NCBI GenBank assembly: GCA_963702995.1
Contig: OY969783.1
Coordinates: 372,001 to 436,000, forward strand
DNA from: MFD04580-c1 sp963702995
GTDB taxonomy: Bacteria > Planctomycetota > Phycisphaerae > Tepidisphaerales > Tepidisphaeraceae
Reading direction: 5' to 3'
Length of the DNA: 64,000 bases
In this document: piece by piece, positions 15,657-25,546 of the stretch
Layout: each line of letters starts with the position of its first letter
Position numbering within the stretch: the first letter of the stretch is position 1
Translations under genes and position numbers: made by a program
Notes under the pieces: generated by a model
Seen by the model: only the letters and a program-made list of their open reading frames with translations
Databases searched by the model: none
What the model was told of the DNA's origin: nothing

Positions 15657-17060
15657 ATGTCGATTCGCTCTTTTCGTTTCGCGCTGGTTCTGGCCTCAAT
15701 GTTCGGGCTCGGGCAACCGGGGGCCGGCCAGGCGGTGCGTGGCGACGACTGGCCGCAATGGTTCGGGCCGAAGCGCGACGGCGTCTGGCGCGAGAGGGGG
15801 ATCGTGGACAGGTTCGCGGATGAAGGGCTTCCCGTGCGCTGGCGGGTGCCGGTGGGCCCCGGCTACGCCGGGCCGGCCGTGGCGAACGGCCGCGTCTACC
15901 TGATGGATCGCATCCCGCAGGAGGGGACAACGCGGCCGTCGAACCCGTTCCAGCGGATCACCCAGCCGGGCAAAGAGCGCGTTCTCTGCCTCAACCAGGC
16001 CGACGGGAAGTTGATCTGGAGCTTCGAATACGACTGCCCCTACAGCGTCTCCTACTCCGCCGGGCCGCGGTCTACGCCCGCTGTCAACGACGGCCGCGTG
16101 TACACCCTGGGCGCCGAAGGGGACTTCCATTGCCTGAACGTTGAGACGGGCAAGCCGGTCTGGTCGGCCAGTTTAAGCGGCCCACTCGCGGGGAACGGCA
16201 AGACGGCAACGTGGGGGTTCTCCAGCCACCCGCTCGTGGACGGCGACAAAGTCTACTGCCTTTCGGCTGACCCGAACGCGACCGTCCATGCGTGGGATAA
16301 GACAACGGGAAAGCCGCTCTGGACGGCGCTATCGAGCACCGAGCCGGGCTACAGCCCGCCGGTCATCTTTGATGTCTCGGGCAAGCGGCAGCTCATCATT
16401 TTTGACCCTGAAGGCGTCAACTCGCTCAACCCCGAGAACGGGAAGACCTACTGGACCGTCCCGTTCGGGCCCTTGAAGTACGGTGCCTCGATCGTCACGC
16501 CTCGGCTTTACCATGATGAAGCGCTCGGCGACCTGCTCTATGTCACGACGCAATACGAGGGGTCGTTGATGTTGCGGCTGGACAAAAATGGCGCGGGGGA
16601 GCCGACGGCCAGCGTCCTGTGGAAGCGCGTCGGCAAGAGCAATCGGAACACCCAGGCGCTGCAAAGCCTGATGGCGACCGCATCCCTCCGCGACGGGCAC
16701 ATCTACGGCATCGACATCATGGGCCAGCTCCGCTGCCTCGACCTGAAGACCGGCGATCGGCTGTGGGAATCGACCGAAGCCACCACCTACGACGCCGGCC
16801 CGCAAACCTGGTCCACCGCGTTCCTGATCCCGATCGGCGACACCGGCACGCGCTACCTGATCCCCAACGAGCACGGCGACCTGATCCTCGCCGACCTCAC
16901 CCCCGACGGCTACAAGGAGGTAAGCCACATGCACCTCCTGGAGCCCACCAACACCGACCCGCACCGCCCGGTCGTCTGGTCCCACCCCGCCCTGGCCGAC
17001 CGCTGCATCTTCTGGCGAAACGACAAGGAACTGGTCTGCGCGTCCCTCGCGGCGAAATGA
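15657..17060 (+). CDS. Secreted PQQ-like beta-propeller protein
   Basis: 467 residues with a signal peptide ending at about residue 30 (LGQPGAGQAVRG), then DWPQWFGPKRDGVWRERGI, the usual opening of planctomycete PQQ-type propellers. Repeated blade motifs include AGPAVANGRVYLMDR, VLCLNQADGKLIWSFEY, GKPVWSASLSG, TGKPLWTALSS and LRCLDLKTGDRLWES. It resembles BamB-fold and quinoprotein propellers but shows no catalytic domain, so the role may be binding or electron transfer. It lies 97 bp after the TIGR02604 gene and may share its transcript. Confidence 0.87.
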   Translation: MSIRSFRFALVLASMFGLGQPGAGQAVRGDDWPQWFGPKRDGVWRERGIVDRFADEGLPVRWRVPVGPGYAGPAVANGRVYLMDRIPQEGTTRPSNPFQRITQPGKERVLCLNQADGKLIWSFEYDCPYSVSYSAGPRSTPAVNDGRVYTLGAEGDFHCLNVETGKPVWSASLSGPLAGNGKTATWGFSSHPLVDGDKVYCLSADPNATVHAWDKTTGKPLWTALSSTEPGYSPPVIFDVSGKRQLIIFDPEGVNSLNPENGKTYWTVPFGPLKYGASIVTPRLYHDEALGDLLYVTTQYEGSLMLRLDKNGAGEPTASVLWKRVGKSNRNTQALQSLMATASLRDGHIYGIDIMGQLRCLDLKTGDRLWESTEATTYDAGPQTWSTAFLIPIGDTGTRYLIPNEHGDLILADLTPDGYKEVSHMHLLEPTNTDPHRPVVWSHPALADRCIFWRNDKELVCASLAAK

Positions 17061-17077
17061 ACGCGGGGAGGGGAATG

Positions 17078-17370
17078 ATTGCCACAGATGAAGCCAAGAT
17101 GAACACAGATAAGAAGGGAAGGATGAAGGCTGAGGGCTGAACGCGACGGATGAAAGACTCGCTGATCCGCTCTGCGGTTCATACTTCGCGCTGCCGCTTC
17201 TGCCTTGCTTATCAGCGTTCATTTCGGTTTCATCGTTGGCAGTACCAATATAGCCTTTCCACATTCCTCGTGTTCCGCGGCGCTATTGAATGAATCTGTG
17301 TTCCGAGCCTCCGATTCATCCTTCCGCCTTTCCTCTTATCTGTGTCCATCTTGTTCCCATCTGTGGCAAT
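17078..17370. repeat. Long imperfect inverted repeat (ATTGCCACAGATG arms)
   Basis: Arms of about 50 bp at 17078-17126 and 17316-17370 begin and end with ATTGCCACAGATG and its complement and share ACACAGATAAG and GGAAGGATGA. The 190 bp between the arms hold no gene. Strings such as CACAGATGAACACAGAT are familiar dispersed intergenic repeats in planctomycete-group genomes. This fills the gap between two convergent genes. Confidence 0.75.
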
Positions 17371-17382
17371 GACGTCTTCGAT

Positions 17383-19369
17383 TCACTCCTCGCTCGCCGT
17401 GGCCGTTCCCGCGGGTTGGCGGTAGACGCGGTGGGAGGCGTTGGGGGTGGGGCGGAGGAGGGTGATCTTCTGGGCGCCGAACTCGGAGACGTAGATGTTG
17501 CCGCTCGCCTTGTCGAGCGTCAGGTTGAACGGGGCTGCCCAAGCGGGTGAAACCGTCGATGCCGGTGATGACTTCGAGGACCTCGCCGGAGGGGCTGACG
17601 GAGACGGCCGCGATGTCTTTGCCGCCGCTGTAGCGGGTGATGAGGATCTTCCCCTTCAGGGCCGGGCAGGCGTCGGAGCTGTATTCGATCAGGCCGGTGG
17701 GCGCGAGGTTCTTGCCGAAGACGGCATCGGGGCGGCGCCAATTGCGGTCGGGGCGGGTGCCGGAAGGGTATTGCGGGACGACGAACGGGTCGGCCGCGGA
17801 TGCGTCCGTCGGGTGGCCGCCGTTCAGCACGTACTCCGCCCGCGCCGGGTTGGGGTGGCCGTAGTAGGCCCCTTCCACGATGCGAACGAAGGTGTCACTC
17901 TCGGTCATGCGGACGTACGGGATCGCCGGTACGGGCGTGCCATCATAAGGGCCGTTCATCTCTTCATCGATCCGGCGCGGGTAGCTTGGCGCGGCGATCG
18001 ATGAAACCGGGACCTTCGCGGCCGAGTTCGCGCAACGCGAGGACCGGCCGCCGGCGTTCCCTTCCTCGGCCGGATCGAACCGGATGGCCGTCACCGCGCC
18101 AGGGTGTTGCCCTGGCGTCGCGGGGGTCTGGCCGCCCGCCGACGACCCGTTGATCCCCGTATAGAGGTTCCCATTACTGTGCCACAGCACGTCATAGGCG
18201 TTGCGAACACCGCTGGCAAAGATCGTCAACGGCGCGCCCGGCGCGAAAGGGTCGTAGTGACCGTCCTCGTCGGTCTTGGCATCGAGCGGGGCGGCATGGA
18301 TTGCGGCCGCGTCGAGGCGAAGAATGGCGGCCGTCAGGAGGTGTTCCGGTCGGTAACCCCACTGGGAATCCGGCCCGCCCGTAGCCGTGTTGCTCGCCTG
18401 GCCGAAGTAGAGTGCGCCGTCCGGGCCGAAGTCGAGCTGGTTCGTTAGATGGTCACGGCTGCCGCGCGGCAGATGGATCACCACGTCCGTGTATTGATCG
18501 AGATCGCCCCCCCGAAGCCGGCTGATCTTCCCGGTCCAGTCATCGACATGATTCGAAGGGCTCGCCCCATGGCTCACCCAGAGGATCAAATCGGAATCAG
18601 ACGCGGCCGGGTCGAAGCGGAGCCCGGTGAGGAGGCGAGTGCCGCCGTTTGCAGCCTGGACGGTCGCGATGGTCCGATCGAGGCGAACGGTTCCATCAGC
18701 CTGAATGTCATATCGGAGAATGCGGCCGTCGAGCGTGCCGGCATACAGCCGGTGGTCGGGGCCAACGGTCAGCCCGGTCACCTTGTTGCCGGCGGCCGCG
18801 ACGAGCTGAACCGGCTCGAACGCGGCCGCGAAATCGCCCGCCCGTGTCGTCGCCGCAGTGGTAAAGCTGGCGGCGAAGGGCTGGAACGATGCGCCCGCCG
18901 TATCCTTTAGCGCCGGGAGGACTTCGAAAGTGTACTGGGTGTTCAGCTCGAGTGGCTCGAGCGGCTTGAGGACAATGCTGTCACCGCCTCCGGACGTGTT
19001 CGATACCGAATGGACAAACTTGCGATCGCCGGTTCGGTAGAGGCGTATCGACCCTTCTCCCACCGTCGTCGCATCGATCACCTTCCCCGGGTTCGGCAGA
19101 AGCACATCCGCCGCGACGAAGGCGTCCACCGCGACACCGCTTTCGTAACTGGCCGGGCGACTGGCCGTTACCGAAGGATGGTGGAGCCATGCGGCCGAGC
19201 CGGGGAGCAGCCGGCGCAACACGCGGCCCTTGAGCCCGTGCCCGTGGGCAACCGGCCAGAGGCATGCCAGGACCACAAGCACACTGATCGCCGTGATAAA
19301 CAAGACTGGCAACGCCCGCCCTCGCGACGCCGCGATCGATCTCGTTCGATGTTGACCGGATTCATCCAT
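17383..19369 (-). CDS. Glucose/sorbosone dehydrogenase-type protein with Ig-like domain (one frameshift)
   Basis: I start at the ATG at 19369, which gives MDESGQHRTRSIAASRGR then one membrane or signal helix (VLFITAISVLVVLACLWPVA). Residues about 50-160 look like a bacterial Ig-like domain of the Big_5 kind (AFVAADVLLPNPGKVIDATT, ELNTQYTFEV). The rest is a soluble-quinoprotein-type propeller (VTGLTVGPDHRLYAGTLDG, FGPDGALYFGQAS, VRNAYDVLWHSNGNLYTGIN). Near 17531-17534 a GGGG run shifts the frame; removing one base restores LGSPFNLTLDKASGNIYVSE, then FGAQKITLLRPTP, and a stop at 17383. About 660 residues. Predicted extracytoplasmic. Confidence 0.87.
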
Positions 19370-19656
19370 TCGCGAAGCACCGTGAAACAAATTGGCTCCA
19401 GAAAGTAGAGACACCGGCCCAAGATGAGCGGGCGGGACAAAACCACGTGAAGGTGGGAACCGACAGCGAGCGATGCGGCCAATCGGCTCGCGACGCTCTA
19501 CCCCAGGGACGTCACCCGTTATCGGACTGTTACAACCATACGGTCCCGCGACAAGCGAATTCGACTCCACGAAAAACAAATTTGCGGCCGAGCTCGCAAC
19601 GTCCAAAGGATGCCGATCGGGGTGGCGCGACCTCGATCGGATGTGGGCTATCAAAA

Positions 19657-19688
19657 GCAGAAGGGCCGCACCATTGCGGCCCTTCTGC
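19657..19688 (-). terminator. Intrinsic terminator after the ThuA-like gene
   Basis: Perfect 14-bp stem GCAGAAGGGCCGCA with loop CCAT. On the minus strand it is followed by TTTT. It lies 41 bp past the stop of the ThuA-like gene, in the 360-bp gap before the next gene; the rest of that gap holds nothing else I can support. Confidence 0.85.
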
Positions 19689-19729
19689 AAGACGATCGTC
19701 TTTGCGCTGTCGCCAGACGCGATCGACGA

Positions 19730-20737
19730 TTACTTGGCCGAATCGGCGCTTCGCGGCAGGTTCATCTCGGCGATCAGCTTCTCGACATCGGCCCGGTTGA
19801 AGTTCGCGGGGACAGGCTCGTCCTGGTGGGCGAGCAGGTCTTCGATCGTCGGCCGCTTCGATTCGACGCCGTTCGCGGGGACTTCCATCTTGGCGGTCCA
19901 GACGATCGCGTTGAGGATCGTCTTGCGGAAGTCGTCCTGCGCCCAGTTCCAGTGGACATGGCCGCCGGTGCATCCGAAGCCGCGGTTGGTTGTGTCTTTG
20001 TTCTCGGCGACCCAGACGGTCACTTCGGGCAGGCTCTTGCCCACGCCGTCGCGGACGGTGGGGTTGCCGCCGTGGGCATCGTCCTTCCCCTCGCGCGTCT
20101 TGTCGGGGGGGATGGCGGCGATGATCGGCGTGACGCCTTCCATGTTGGGGCGGAAGCGCATGTGGTAGTACCACTCGTCATTGGTCGAGAAGGGGTGAAC
20201 GCCGTTGGCGACAGGGTGCTTGGGGAGCGAAGTCACTTCGGCCTTCCAGTGCGGGTTCACCGACCAGAACGTCTCAAAGTACCCGCCGATCCACTTCGTG
20301 AAGTAGTCGCCCGCTTCACCTTTAGGGACTTCAACGCCGTAGTGGATGGCGCCGATGCCGACGCCTTTGGCCGCCAGCGCGTCGAGTTCCTTCAGGTGCG
20401 GCATCGCCAGGTGGCCGGCGCCGCCATCGCAATACATGATGATGGCCGATGCCCCTTCCAGGACCGACGTGTCATCCGGCCAGCCGGAGACGTTCTTGCC
20501 GTCCTTCGTCTTGCTGGTCAGGACGATCGTCTCGATCTTATCCCCCATCGTCTCGTTCAGGCACTTCGCGAGCAGCAGGCTCCCCGCGTTGTGCTCGTGG
20601 GCGGCAAACCCGTGGCTCGGCGTCCCGCAGATAAAGACGATCTTTTTCTTGGCCTGGGCCTCGGCGGCCGGCGCAGCGGCGGCGACAAGGCCGATCAGCA
20701 AGGCGGCCGCGACGAATTGCGAAAGGGTCTTGCGCAT
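19730..20737 (-). CDS. ThuA-like domain protein, secreted
   Basis: 335 residues with a signal peptide (FVAAALLIGLVAAAAPAAEA) directly followed by the ThuA-like glutamine-amidotransferase-fold domain: KKKIVFICGTPSHGFAAHEH, ASAIIMYCDGGAGHLAMPHL and GVGIGAIHYGVEVPKG. Later motifs include NDEWYYHMRF and GFGCTGGHVHWNWAQDDFR, the typical late His-rich segment. ThuA-like proteins are linked to trehalose and other sugar utilisation, but the reaction is not firmly established. Start at 20737 chosen because the signal peptide begins there. Confidence 0.9.
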   Translation of the reverse strand: MRKTLSQFVAAALLIGLVAAAAPAAEAQAKKKIVFICGTPSHGFAAHEHNAGSLLLAKCLNETMGDKIETIVLTSKTKDGKNVSGWPDDTSVLEGASAIIMYCDGGAGHLAMPHLKELDALAAKGVGIGAIHYGVEVPKGEAGDYFTKWIGGYFETFWSVNPHWKAEVTSLPKHPVANGVHPFSTNDEWYYHMRFRPNMEGVTPIIAAIPPDKTREGKDDAHGGNPTVRDGVGKSLPEVTVWVAENKDTTNRGFGCTGGHVHWNWAQDDFRKTILNAIVWTAKMEVPANGVESKRPTIEDLLAHQDEPVPANFNRADVEKLIAEMNLPRSADSAK

Positions 20738-20958
20738 CCAATGACTCCTGATGAACCGAGGGTGGGTCTGATCCGTGACGGAGGCGCGGCTCAAGCCCGC
20801 CCGGCGTCGCCGCGCCGCCGTCTACCTACCCCATACCACGCATCGCGCCGCCGGTTGAGCGCGCCTTGAGTTTAGCGAACGCGGCCGCCAGCGGCAGTCT
20901 TCGGCCGCGGCCGGGACGAGCGCTTGGCCCCCCTCGCCGACGGAGTACAATCGCACAA

Positions 20959-21408
20959 ATGCCCAAACCCGTTCCGGCGCCGATCGAACCGAGCGAGCTG
21001 CTGACCCTGGCCCACGGGGTCATCGCCACCGACCGCTTCCCGCACCTGGCGACGCTTGATGGCGATCAGGCGCGCGTGCGGCCGGTCTCTCCGGTCCGCA
21101 CCGACGGCTTTACCGTCTACGTCGCCAACCTCAGCTTCTATCACAAGACCGGGGAAATCGCCGCGAACCCGAAGGTCGAGCTTTGCTACCTCGACGAGCA
21201 CCACAATCAGCTCCGCCTGACCGGCGTCGCCGAAGTCGTGACCGATCGGCCGCTGCTTCAGGAGATCTGGGACGCCAACCCGCTCATGCGGCAATACCTG
21301 GGCAGCCTCGACAACCCGCAACTGATCGTCTACCGCATCACGCCCAAGCAGGTGCGTTACATGCGGGAGTGGGCGCTGGAGTATCACGACGTGCCGATTG
21401 GTCCCTAG
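20959..21408 (+). CDS. Pyridoxamine 5'-phosphate oxidase-like flavin-binding protein
   Basis: 149 residues from the ATG at 20959. A split-barrel fold is suggested by HLATLDGDQARVRPVSPV, VYVANLSFYHKTGEIAANPK and VELCYLDEHHNQLRLTGVAE, the pattern of the general-stress-protein-26 or Rv1155-like branch of the pyridoxamine-phosphate-oxidase family. These proteins bind FMN, F420 or heme; the cofactor cannot be told from the sequence. It stands alone between divergent and repeat-rich regions. Confidence 0.85.
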   Translation: MPKPVPAPIEPSELLTLAHGVIATDRFPHLATLDGDQARVRPVSPVRTDGFTVYVANLSFYHKTGEIAANPKVELCYLDEHHNQLRLTGVAEVVTDRPLLQEIWDANPLMRQYLGSLDNPQLIVYRITPKQVRYMREWALEYHDVPIGP

Positions 21409-21418
21409 ATGACTCTGT

Positions 21419-21531
21419 ACGAGCCGCGCCCGTCAGGAAGCGGGGCCCGCCGCGGGCGGGCGCCAACCGCCCTCGGACAGATCAATCACCGGGTACGGCC
21501 AGTCGCCCGCTCCCTAACGGGCGCGGCTCGT
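21419..21531. repeat. 113-bp palindromic element, copy 1
   Basis: Ends are inverted repeats of about 25 bp (ACGAGCCGCGCCCGTCAGGA… on the left; …GGGCGCGGCTCGT on the right). The interior also matches a second element of the same length at 40784-40896, which lies in the opposite orientation. By eye they agree at roughly 85 percent of positions. No ORF inside. It resembles a small non-autonomous mobile element or a structured noncoding element. Confidence 0.85.
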
Positions 21532-21623
21532 TAGAGGCGCGGAAGCCATTCGCCGATACGGCGTCGCGCGGCCGTTCGATCGCAATGGCCCGTTTTACGT
21601 ATGGCGAAGAGATCGTATCTCCC

Positions 21624-22587
21624 ATGCGAATGACGCTTGCTAAATCATCCTCAGTCGATTCGCTCTGCGATCGAGCGCCTTGCGGCACTCGTTCCGTCCG
21701 ACGTCAGTCCGGCGGGCGGCGGGGCGGCTTTAGTTTCGTCGAACTGCTCGTCGTCATCGGGATCGTCGTCATCCTCTTCAGCATTCTGATCCCCTACGTG
21801 GCCCGGTTCCGCGAGGCGGATCGGCGGGTTCGGTGCGCGGCGAACCTTTCGGCGATCGGCGTCGCGATCCTCGATTACCAGCGGCACAACGGCGGCCGCT
21901 ACCCGCAGGTGGCGGCCGACCCCAAGCGTCCGACCGGCTTCACCGCCTTTACCGGCGCCGCCTCGCCCAACCCCTTTGGGCCCGGGTCAACCGTCGCGCC
22001 CAATGACGTGACCGCGTCGCTCTGGCTGCTCGTGCGCGGGGCTCCCGCCCGAACTGTTCATCTGCCCCAGCACCGACGACAGCCCCGACCCACTACTCAA
22101 TGCCGGCCGCTGGGAGCCGCCGCAGCGACGCTCGAACTTCTCGGGCCCGCGGAACCTGAGCTATTCCTACTGTTCGCCGTTCTCGGCGGCGCGGAATTTC
22201 CGGTTGAACTATGACAGCCTTCCATCCGAATTCGCCGTCCTGGCCGACCGGAACCCCGGCGGCTGGGCCCGCGGCTCCAGCGTAACGGCCGACGCGATCC
22301 TCCACGCGCCGCTCACCCTCGATCGCGTCAACTCGCACAACCACGGCGGCGCAGGCCAGAACGTGCTCTATGGTGATTTCCGCGTCAGCTTCCGTGACAC
22401 GCCCTACTGCGGAGTCGGCGCGGATTGGCAGCGCGACAACATCTATACCGCCCAATCGCGAGCGCCGCTCGCGGCCGAGGCCCCGGCGCCGAGCGTGTCG
22501 GCGCTCTCCACCCCCGGCGTCTACGGCCGCGACCTGGGGCCGGCGTGGAAGCACGACAGCTTCCTCGTCCCCGCCGAAGAAGAATAA
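21624..22587 (+). CDS. Pilin-like protein with prepilin signal and H-X-DG-type motif (one frameshift)
   Basis: A type IV prepilin N-terminus, GGFSFVELLVVIGIVVILFS, with cleavage after the Gly and the conserved Glu5, is followed by a planctomycete DUF1559-like body (CAANLSAIGVAILDYQRHNG). The frame breaks at a GGGG run near 22037-22040; removing one G gives GLPPELFICPSTDDSPDPLL and a continuous frame to 22587 containing HNHGGAGQNVLYGDFRVSF, the position of the H-X9-DG motif, although here the Asp-Gly is GDF. About 320 residues. The start is uncertain (21585 or 21624). A likely substrate of the prepilin peptidase at 0.5 kb. Confidence 0.85.
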
Positions 22588-22646
22588 GGCGTCGGCGGCC
22601 GCTCGATCGGTGGCCGGCTTCTATCGCAACGTCCCCCTGAAACGTA

Positions 22647-22695
22647 GGGCGTGGTTCACCATGCCGCCGCGTCATGCGGCGTGGCGAACCACGCC
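22647..22695. repeat. GGGCGTGGTTC hairpin repeat, copy 1
   Basis: GGGCGTGGTTC and GAACCACGCCC enclose ATGCCGCCGCGTCATGCGGC, which can itself pair. A related element lies at 24061-24113. They flank the xylose-isomerase-like gene. The rest of the gap up to 22852 shows nothing more. Confidence 0.7.
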
Positions 22696-22852
22696 CTCCA
22701 TTTGTGTCGGCAACCGTTAATACGAGGGACCGCCAAAAAAAATGGTCACGCTCGATTACCGAAGGCCACAGCGCTTGCGTTGAATCATGTCCCCCTTTTC
22801 AATCTGACATCAGCAACGGCAGGTAAACCACCGACTTCGAGGGAGAAGGAAC

Positions 22853-23929
22853 ATGAGCCCATCATCGACCACCGCGAAAGACAGAACGTCCTGGAGCGCG
22901 CCGCGCGATTTTCATTTCTCGGCCGGCCCGTGGAACCTGCACAGCGGGGCGGACCCGTTCGGGCCCGCCGTCCGCTCTGAACGGGAGTTCGCAACCAAGT
23001 TGAAGACGTTCAAAGACCTCGGCTTCGACTACGTCCAGTTCCATGACGACGACGCCGTCCCCGATGAGTTCTCACCTGCGGATCGGGAGAAGAAGGCGAA
23101 AGAGGTCCGCAAGCTGCTCGACGACCACGGCCTGAAGGCCGAGATCTTCGCGCCGCGCCATTGGGAGCACGCCCACGGGGTGGACGGGCCGGTCACCAGC
23201 AACAGTGCGGCCGATCGGAAGTGGGCGCTGGAGCGCGGCAAGCGGTCGATCGATGTCGGGCGATTGCTCGGCTCGAAGCGGTTTGTCTGGTGGCCGGCGC
23301 GCGAAGGAACCTACGTGCGTGAGAGCAAGGACGCCGTCACGAGCTTCGGGCGCATGCTTGAATTTGTTGACGCGATGCTCGAGTACGACCGCTCCATCCG
23401 CCTTCTCGGGGAGATGAAGCCGAACGAGCCGATGGATCTGATGTACCTGCCGACGACCGGCCACTTCCTGGCCCTGGCGTACAAGAGCCGCGACCCGTCC
23501 CGCGTCGGCGTGCTGATCGAGTCGGCCCACGCGATCCTCGCCGGGCTCGACCCGTCCGACGAGTTCTCATACGCCCTGTTCCACGGAAAGCTCTGGGGCG
23601 TCCACCTGAACGACCAGAACGGCCTTAAGTACGACCAGGACAAAACCTTCGGATCGGTCGATTTGCGGCGGGCGTTTAACCAGGTGGACGTGCTGGTCCG
23701 CAACGGCTACGGCCGCGACGGCGGAGTGGTTGGGCTGGACGTCAAAGCGATGCGCACCCAGCCGGCGGAGAAGGCCTATCTCCACCTCAAGCACTCGAAG
23801 GAGATCTTCCTGATGCTGGTGGATCTGGCCCACTCGATCGATCGTACGGCGTGGCAGGCGTACGTGGCGGAACGGGACTACGAGGGGCTGGAGCTGTTCA
23901 TCGTCAAGAACCTGATGGGGAAGGGGTGA
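22853..23929 (+). CDS. Xylose isomerase-like TIM-barrel protein
   Basis: 358 residues, preceded by GAGGGAGAAGGA. The body reads FSAGPWNLHSGADPFGPAVR, FKDLGFDYVQFHDDDAVPDE, LGSKRFVWWPAREGTYVRES, RLLGEMKPNEPMDLMYLPTT, then ESAHAILAG, WGVHLNDQNGLKYDQDKTFG and VGLDVKAMRT. The metal-ligand layout (Glu, His, Asp) is that of class II xylose isomerases and related sugar isomerases. It could convert xylose or another aldose to the ketose. It is shorter than classic XylA (about 390-440), so substrate is uncertain. Confidence 0.85.
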   Translation: MSPSSTTAKDRTSWSAPRDFHFSAGPWNLHSGADPFGPAVRSEREFATKLKTFKDLGFDYVQFHDDDAVPDEFSPADREKKAKEVRKLLDDHGLKAEIFAPRHWEHAHGVDGPVTSNSAADRKWALERGKRSIDVGRLLGSKRFVWWPAREGTYVRESKDAVTSFGRMLEFVDAMLEYDRSIRLLGEMKPNEPMDLMYLPTTGHFLALAYKSRDPSRVGVLIESAHAILAGLDPSDEFSYALFHGKLWGVHLNDQNGLKYDQDKTFGSVDLRRAFNQVDVLVRNGYGRDGGVVGLDVKAMRTQPAEKAYLHLKHSKEIFLMLVDLAHSIDRTAWQAYVAERDYEGLELFIVKNLMGKG

Positions 23930-23931
23930 CT

Positions 23932-24012
23932 GTAGGAGGCACACTCCGTGTGCCGTTGCCGCGCGTTGAGGGGTGCCAAAGACGAGCCACGGCACACGGA
24001 GTGTGCCTGCTA
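23932..24012. repeat. GGCACACTCCGTGTGCCGT hairpin
   Basis: Perfect 19-bp arms at 23938-23956 and 23989-24007, extended by GTAG on both outer sides. It starts 2 bp after the xylose-isomerase-like stop and could stop transcription or protect the 3' end, although no T run follows. Confidence 0.85.
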
Positions 24013-24060
24013 CCGGGGTGCCGTCGCACCTCGCTCCATCGGCGGGCACGACGATGCACA

Positions 24061-24113
24061 GCGTGGTTAAACCACGCCACCGCGTGCTGTGGGGGGGGTC
24101 AACCACGCCCTAC
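24061..24113. repeat. GCGTGGTTAAACCACGCC hairpin repeat, copy 2
   Basis: The left half is a palindrome by itself and the right half ends AACCACGCCCTAC. It is related to 22647-22695. An eight-G run lies in the loop. Confidence 0.65.
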
Positions 24114-24174
24114 AGTTTCGCCTTTTTCCACGCGCGAGATCGTCATCTTCCAGGATTGTCGGAGGTGCCGCGCG

Positions 24175-24860
24175 CTACAGGATATTGACCGCCCGCGCCA
24201 TCAGCACGCCGACGATCGTCAGGGAGAGCATTGCCTGGATCATGCAGAGCACCTTCGCCCAGCGGCCGAGGACGGGGACGTCGGTCGGGGAGAATGCGGT
24301 GCTGGTGTTGAAGGCCAGGAACAAGTAATCCACGAATCGAGGCGACCAGGGCTCGCCGGTTGGCTCGTCGCCGGCGGGGCCGTCGAGCGTCATTTGCGGG
24401 AAGAGGAACGCGCCCGTCTCGTGCCCCGTGCGCTGGTCGCGCTGGTGGGGCCCCCGGCATCTAGCCGCCAATACCAGACCGCAAAGACGACCACGTTCGT
24501 GGCCCAAAGCAGCCCCGCCGACCGCAGGAGTGAGACCGGCTTCTCGCGGCCGGAGGGGAGGGCTGTGATCAGCAGCGCGACCGACCAGAGCATAAAAAAC
24601 GTCAGCAACCCCGAGAGGAAATGCCCGACCACGACGTTGGCGGTGAAATAGCCTTGGACCCGCGTCACAACCGAAGCGATCGCGAGCACCGTCACCAGCG
24701 CTGGCAGAAGCCAACGCGGGCCGACCGATAACGAGCCGGGAAGCGCCGCGTAGAGCACTCCGGCCGCCATGACGGCGATCAGGGCTGGCCAGCGGGGCTC
24801 CGGCCGCGCGGGGGAAGGCAGGCGAGCGGCATTTGGCTCATTCGGCAACGTCATATCCAT
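24175..24860 (-). CDS. Multi-span membrane protein, possibly channel-like (one frameshift)
   Basis: From the ATG at 24860 the first part has helices WPALIAVMAAGVLYAALPGS, WLLPALVTVLAIASVVT, FLSGLLTFFMLWSVALLI and LLWATNVVVFAVWYW. At GGGGGCCCC near 24449-24455 the frame shifts and continues HQRDQRTGHETGAFLFPQMT, then WSPRFVDYLFLAFNTSTAFS, PTDVPVLGRWAKVLCMIQ and a last helix ending ARAVNIL. The segment FNTSTAFSPTD followed by a helix resembles a pore-loop region, so an ion-channel-like role is possible, but no strict selectivity filter is visible. About 227 residues. Confidence 0.75.
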
Positions 24861-25038
24861 AGGTCCCTGTCGGCAAGCCTCGGTCGATCGTGCCTCCGGC
24901 CAGCGTGACTCAACACCCGAGCGGAGCAACAATTAACATAACTATGGGGCTCAATATCTGGCGAGTGTCAGCCGATGCTCCCTATACCGAAGGACTCCAG
25001 AAGTTCGCGGCCGTTGAAGTTGTACGTCGGGAGCCATC

Positions 25039-25443
25039 ATGGCGACGGTCCTTATTGTTGACGATGCGCCGATCTTCCGCGACGTGCTTTCTCGCGCCAT
25101 TGCGCTCGCCGGCCATACCCCCGTCTCGGCGTCGGATGGCGCGGAGGCGGTTGCCTGGCTGCGGGTCTTCAAGCCGTCCCTGATCCTGCTCGACCTTCAA
25201 ATGCCGCTGATGGACGGGCTGACGTTTCTGCGTCAGCTTCGGGCGAACCCTCAAACGGCGGCCGTCCCCGTCGCCCTTCTGACCAGCGCCACCTCGGCCG
25301 AGGAGCTGCGCGACGCCCTGGCGCTTGGCGTTTCCGACTACATGCCCAAAAGCCGCTTCTCCGTGTACACGGTGCTTGAAACCGTGAAAAAGTACTGCGA
25401 CACGCCGCATGCCTTCGAAGCCGGCGATCAGTCGGCCGCCTGA
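25039..25443 (+). CDS. Single-domain response regulator (CheY-like)
   Basis: 134 residues. VLIVDDAPIF gives the acidic pair, LILLDLQMPLMDG the phospho-acceptor Asp, LLTSATS the switch Ser/Thr, and YMPKSRFS the conserved Lys. No output domain follows, so it acts by protein contact or as a phosphate relay. No histidine kinase is encoded nearby. Confidence 0.93.
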   Translation: MATVLIVDDAPIFRDVLSRAIALAGHTPVSASDGAEAVAWLRVFKPSLILLDLQMPLMDGLTFLRQLRANPQTAAVPVALLTSATSAEELRDALALGVSDYMPKSRFSVYTVLETVKKYCDTPHAFEAGDQSAA

Positions 25444-25546
25444 CGAAGCGGAGCGCTGGTTCACGCCCTCTCGGCGGTTTCGTTCGCGGCCGATACGACG
25501 TGCTCGGCCGCTTGCGCGTCAGTCGGGGCCACCGGCGCGGCGCAGC

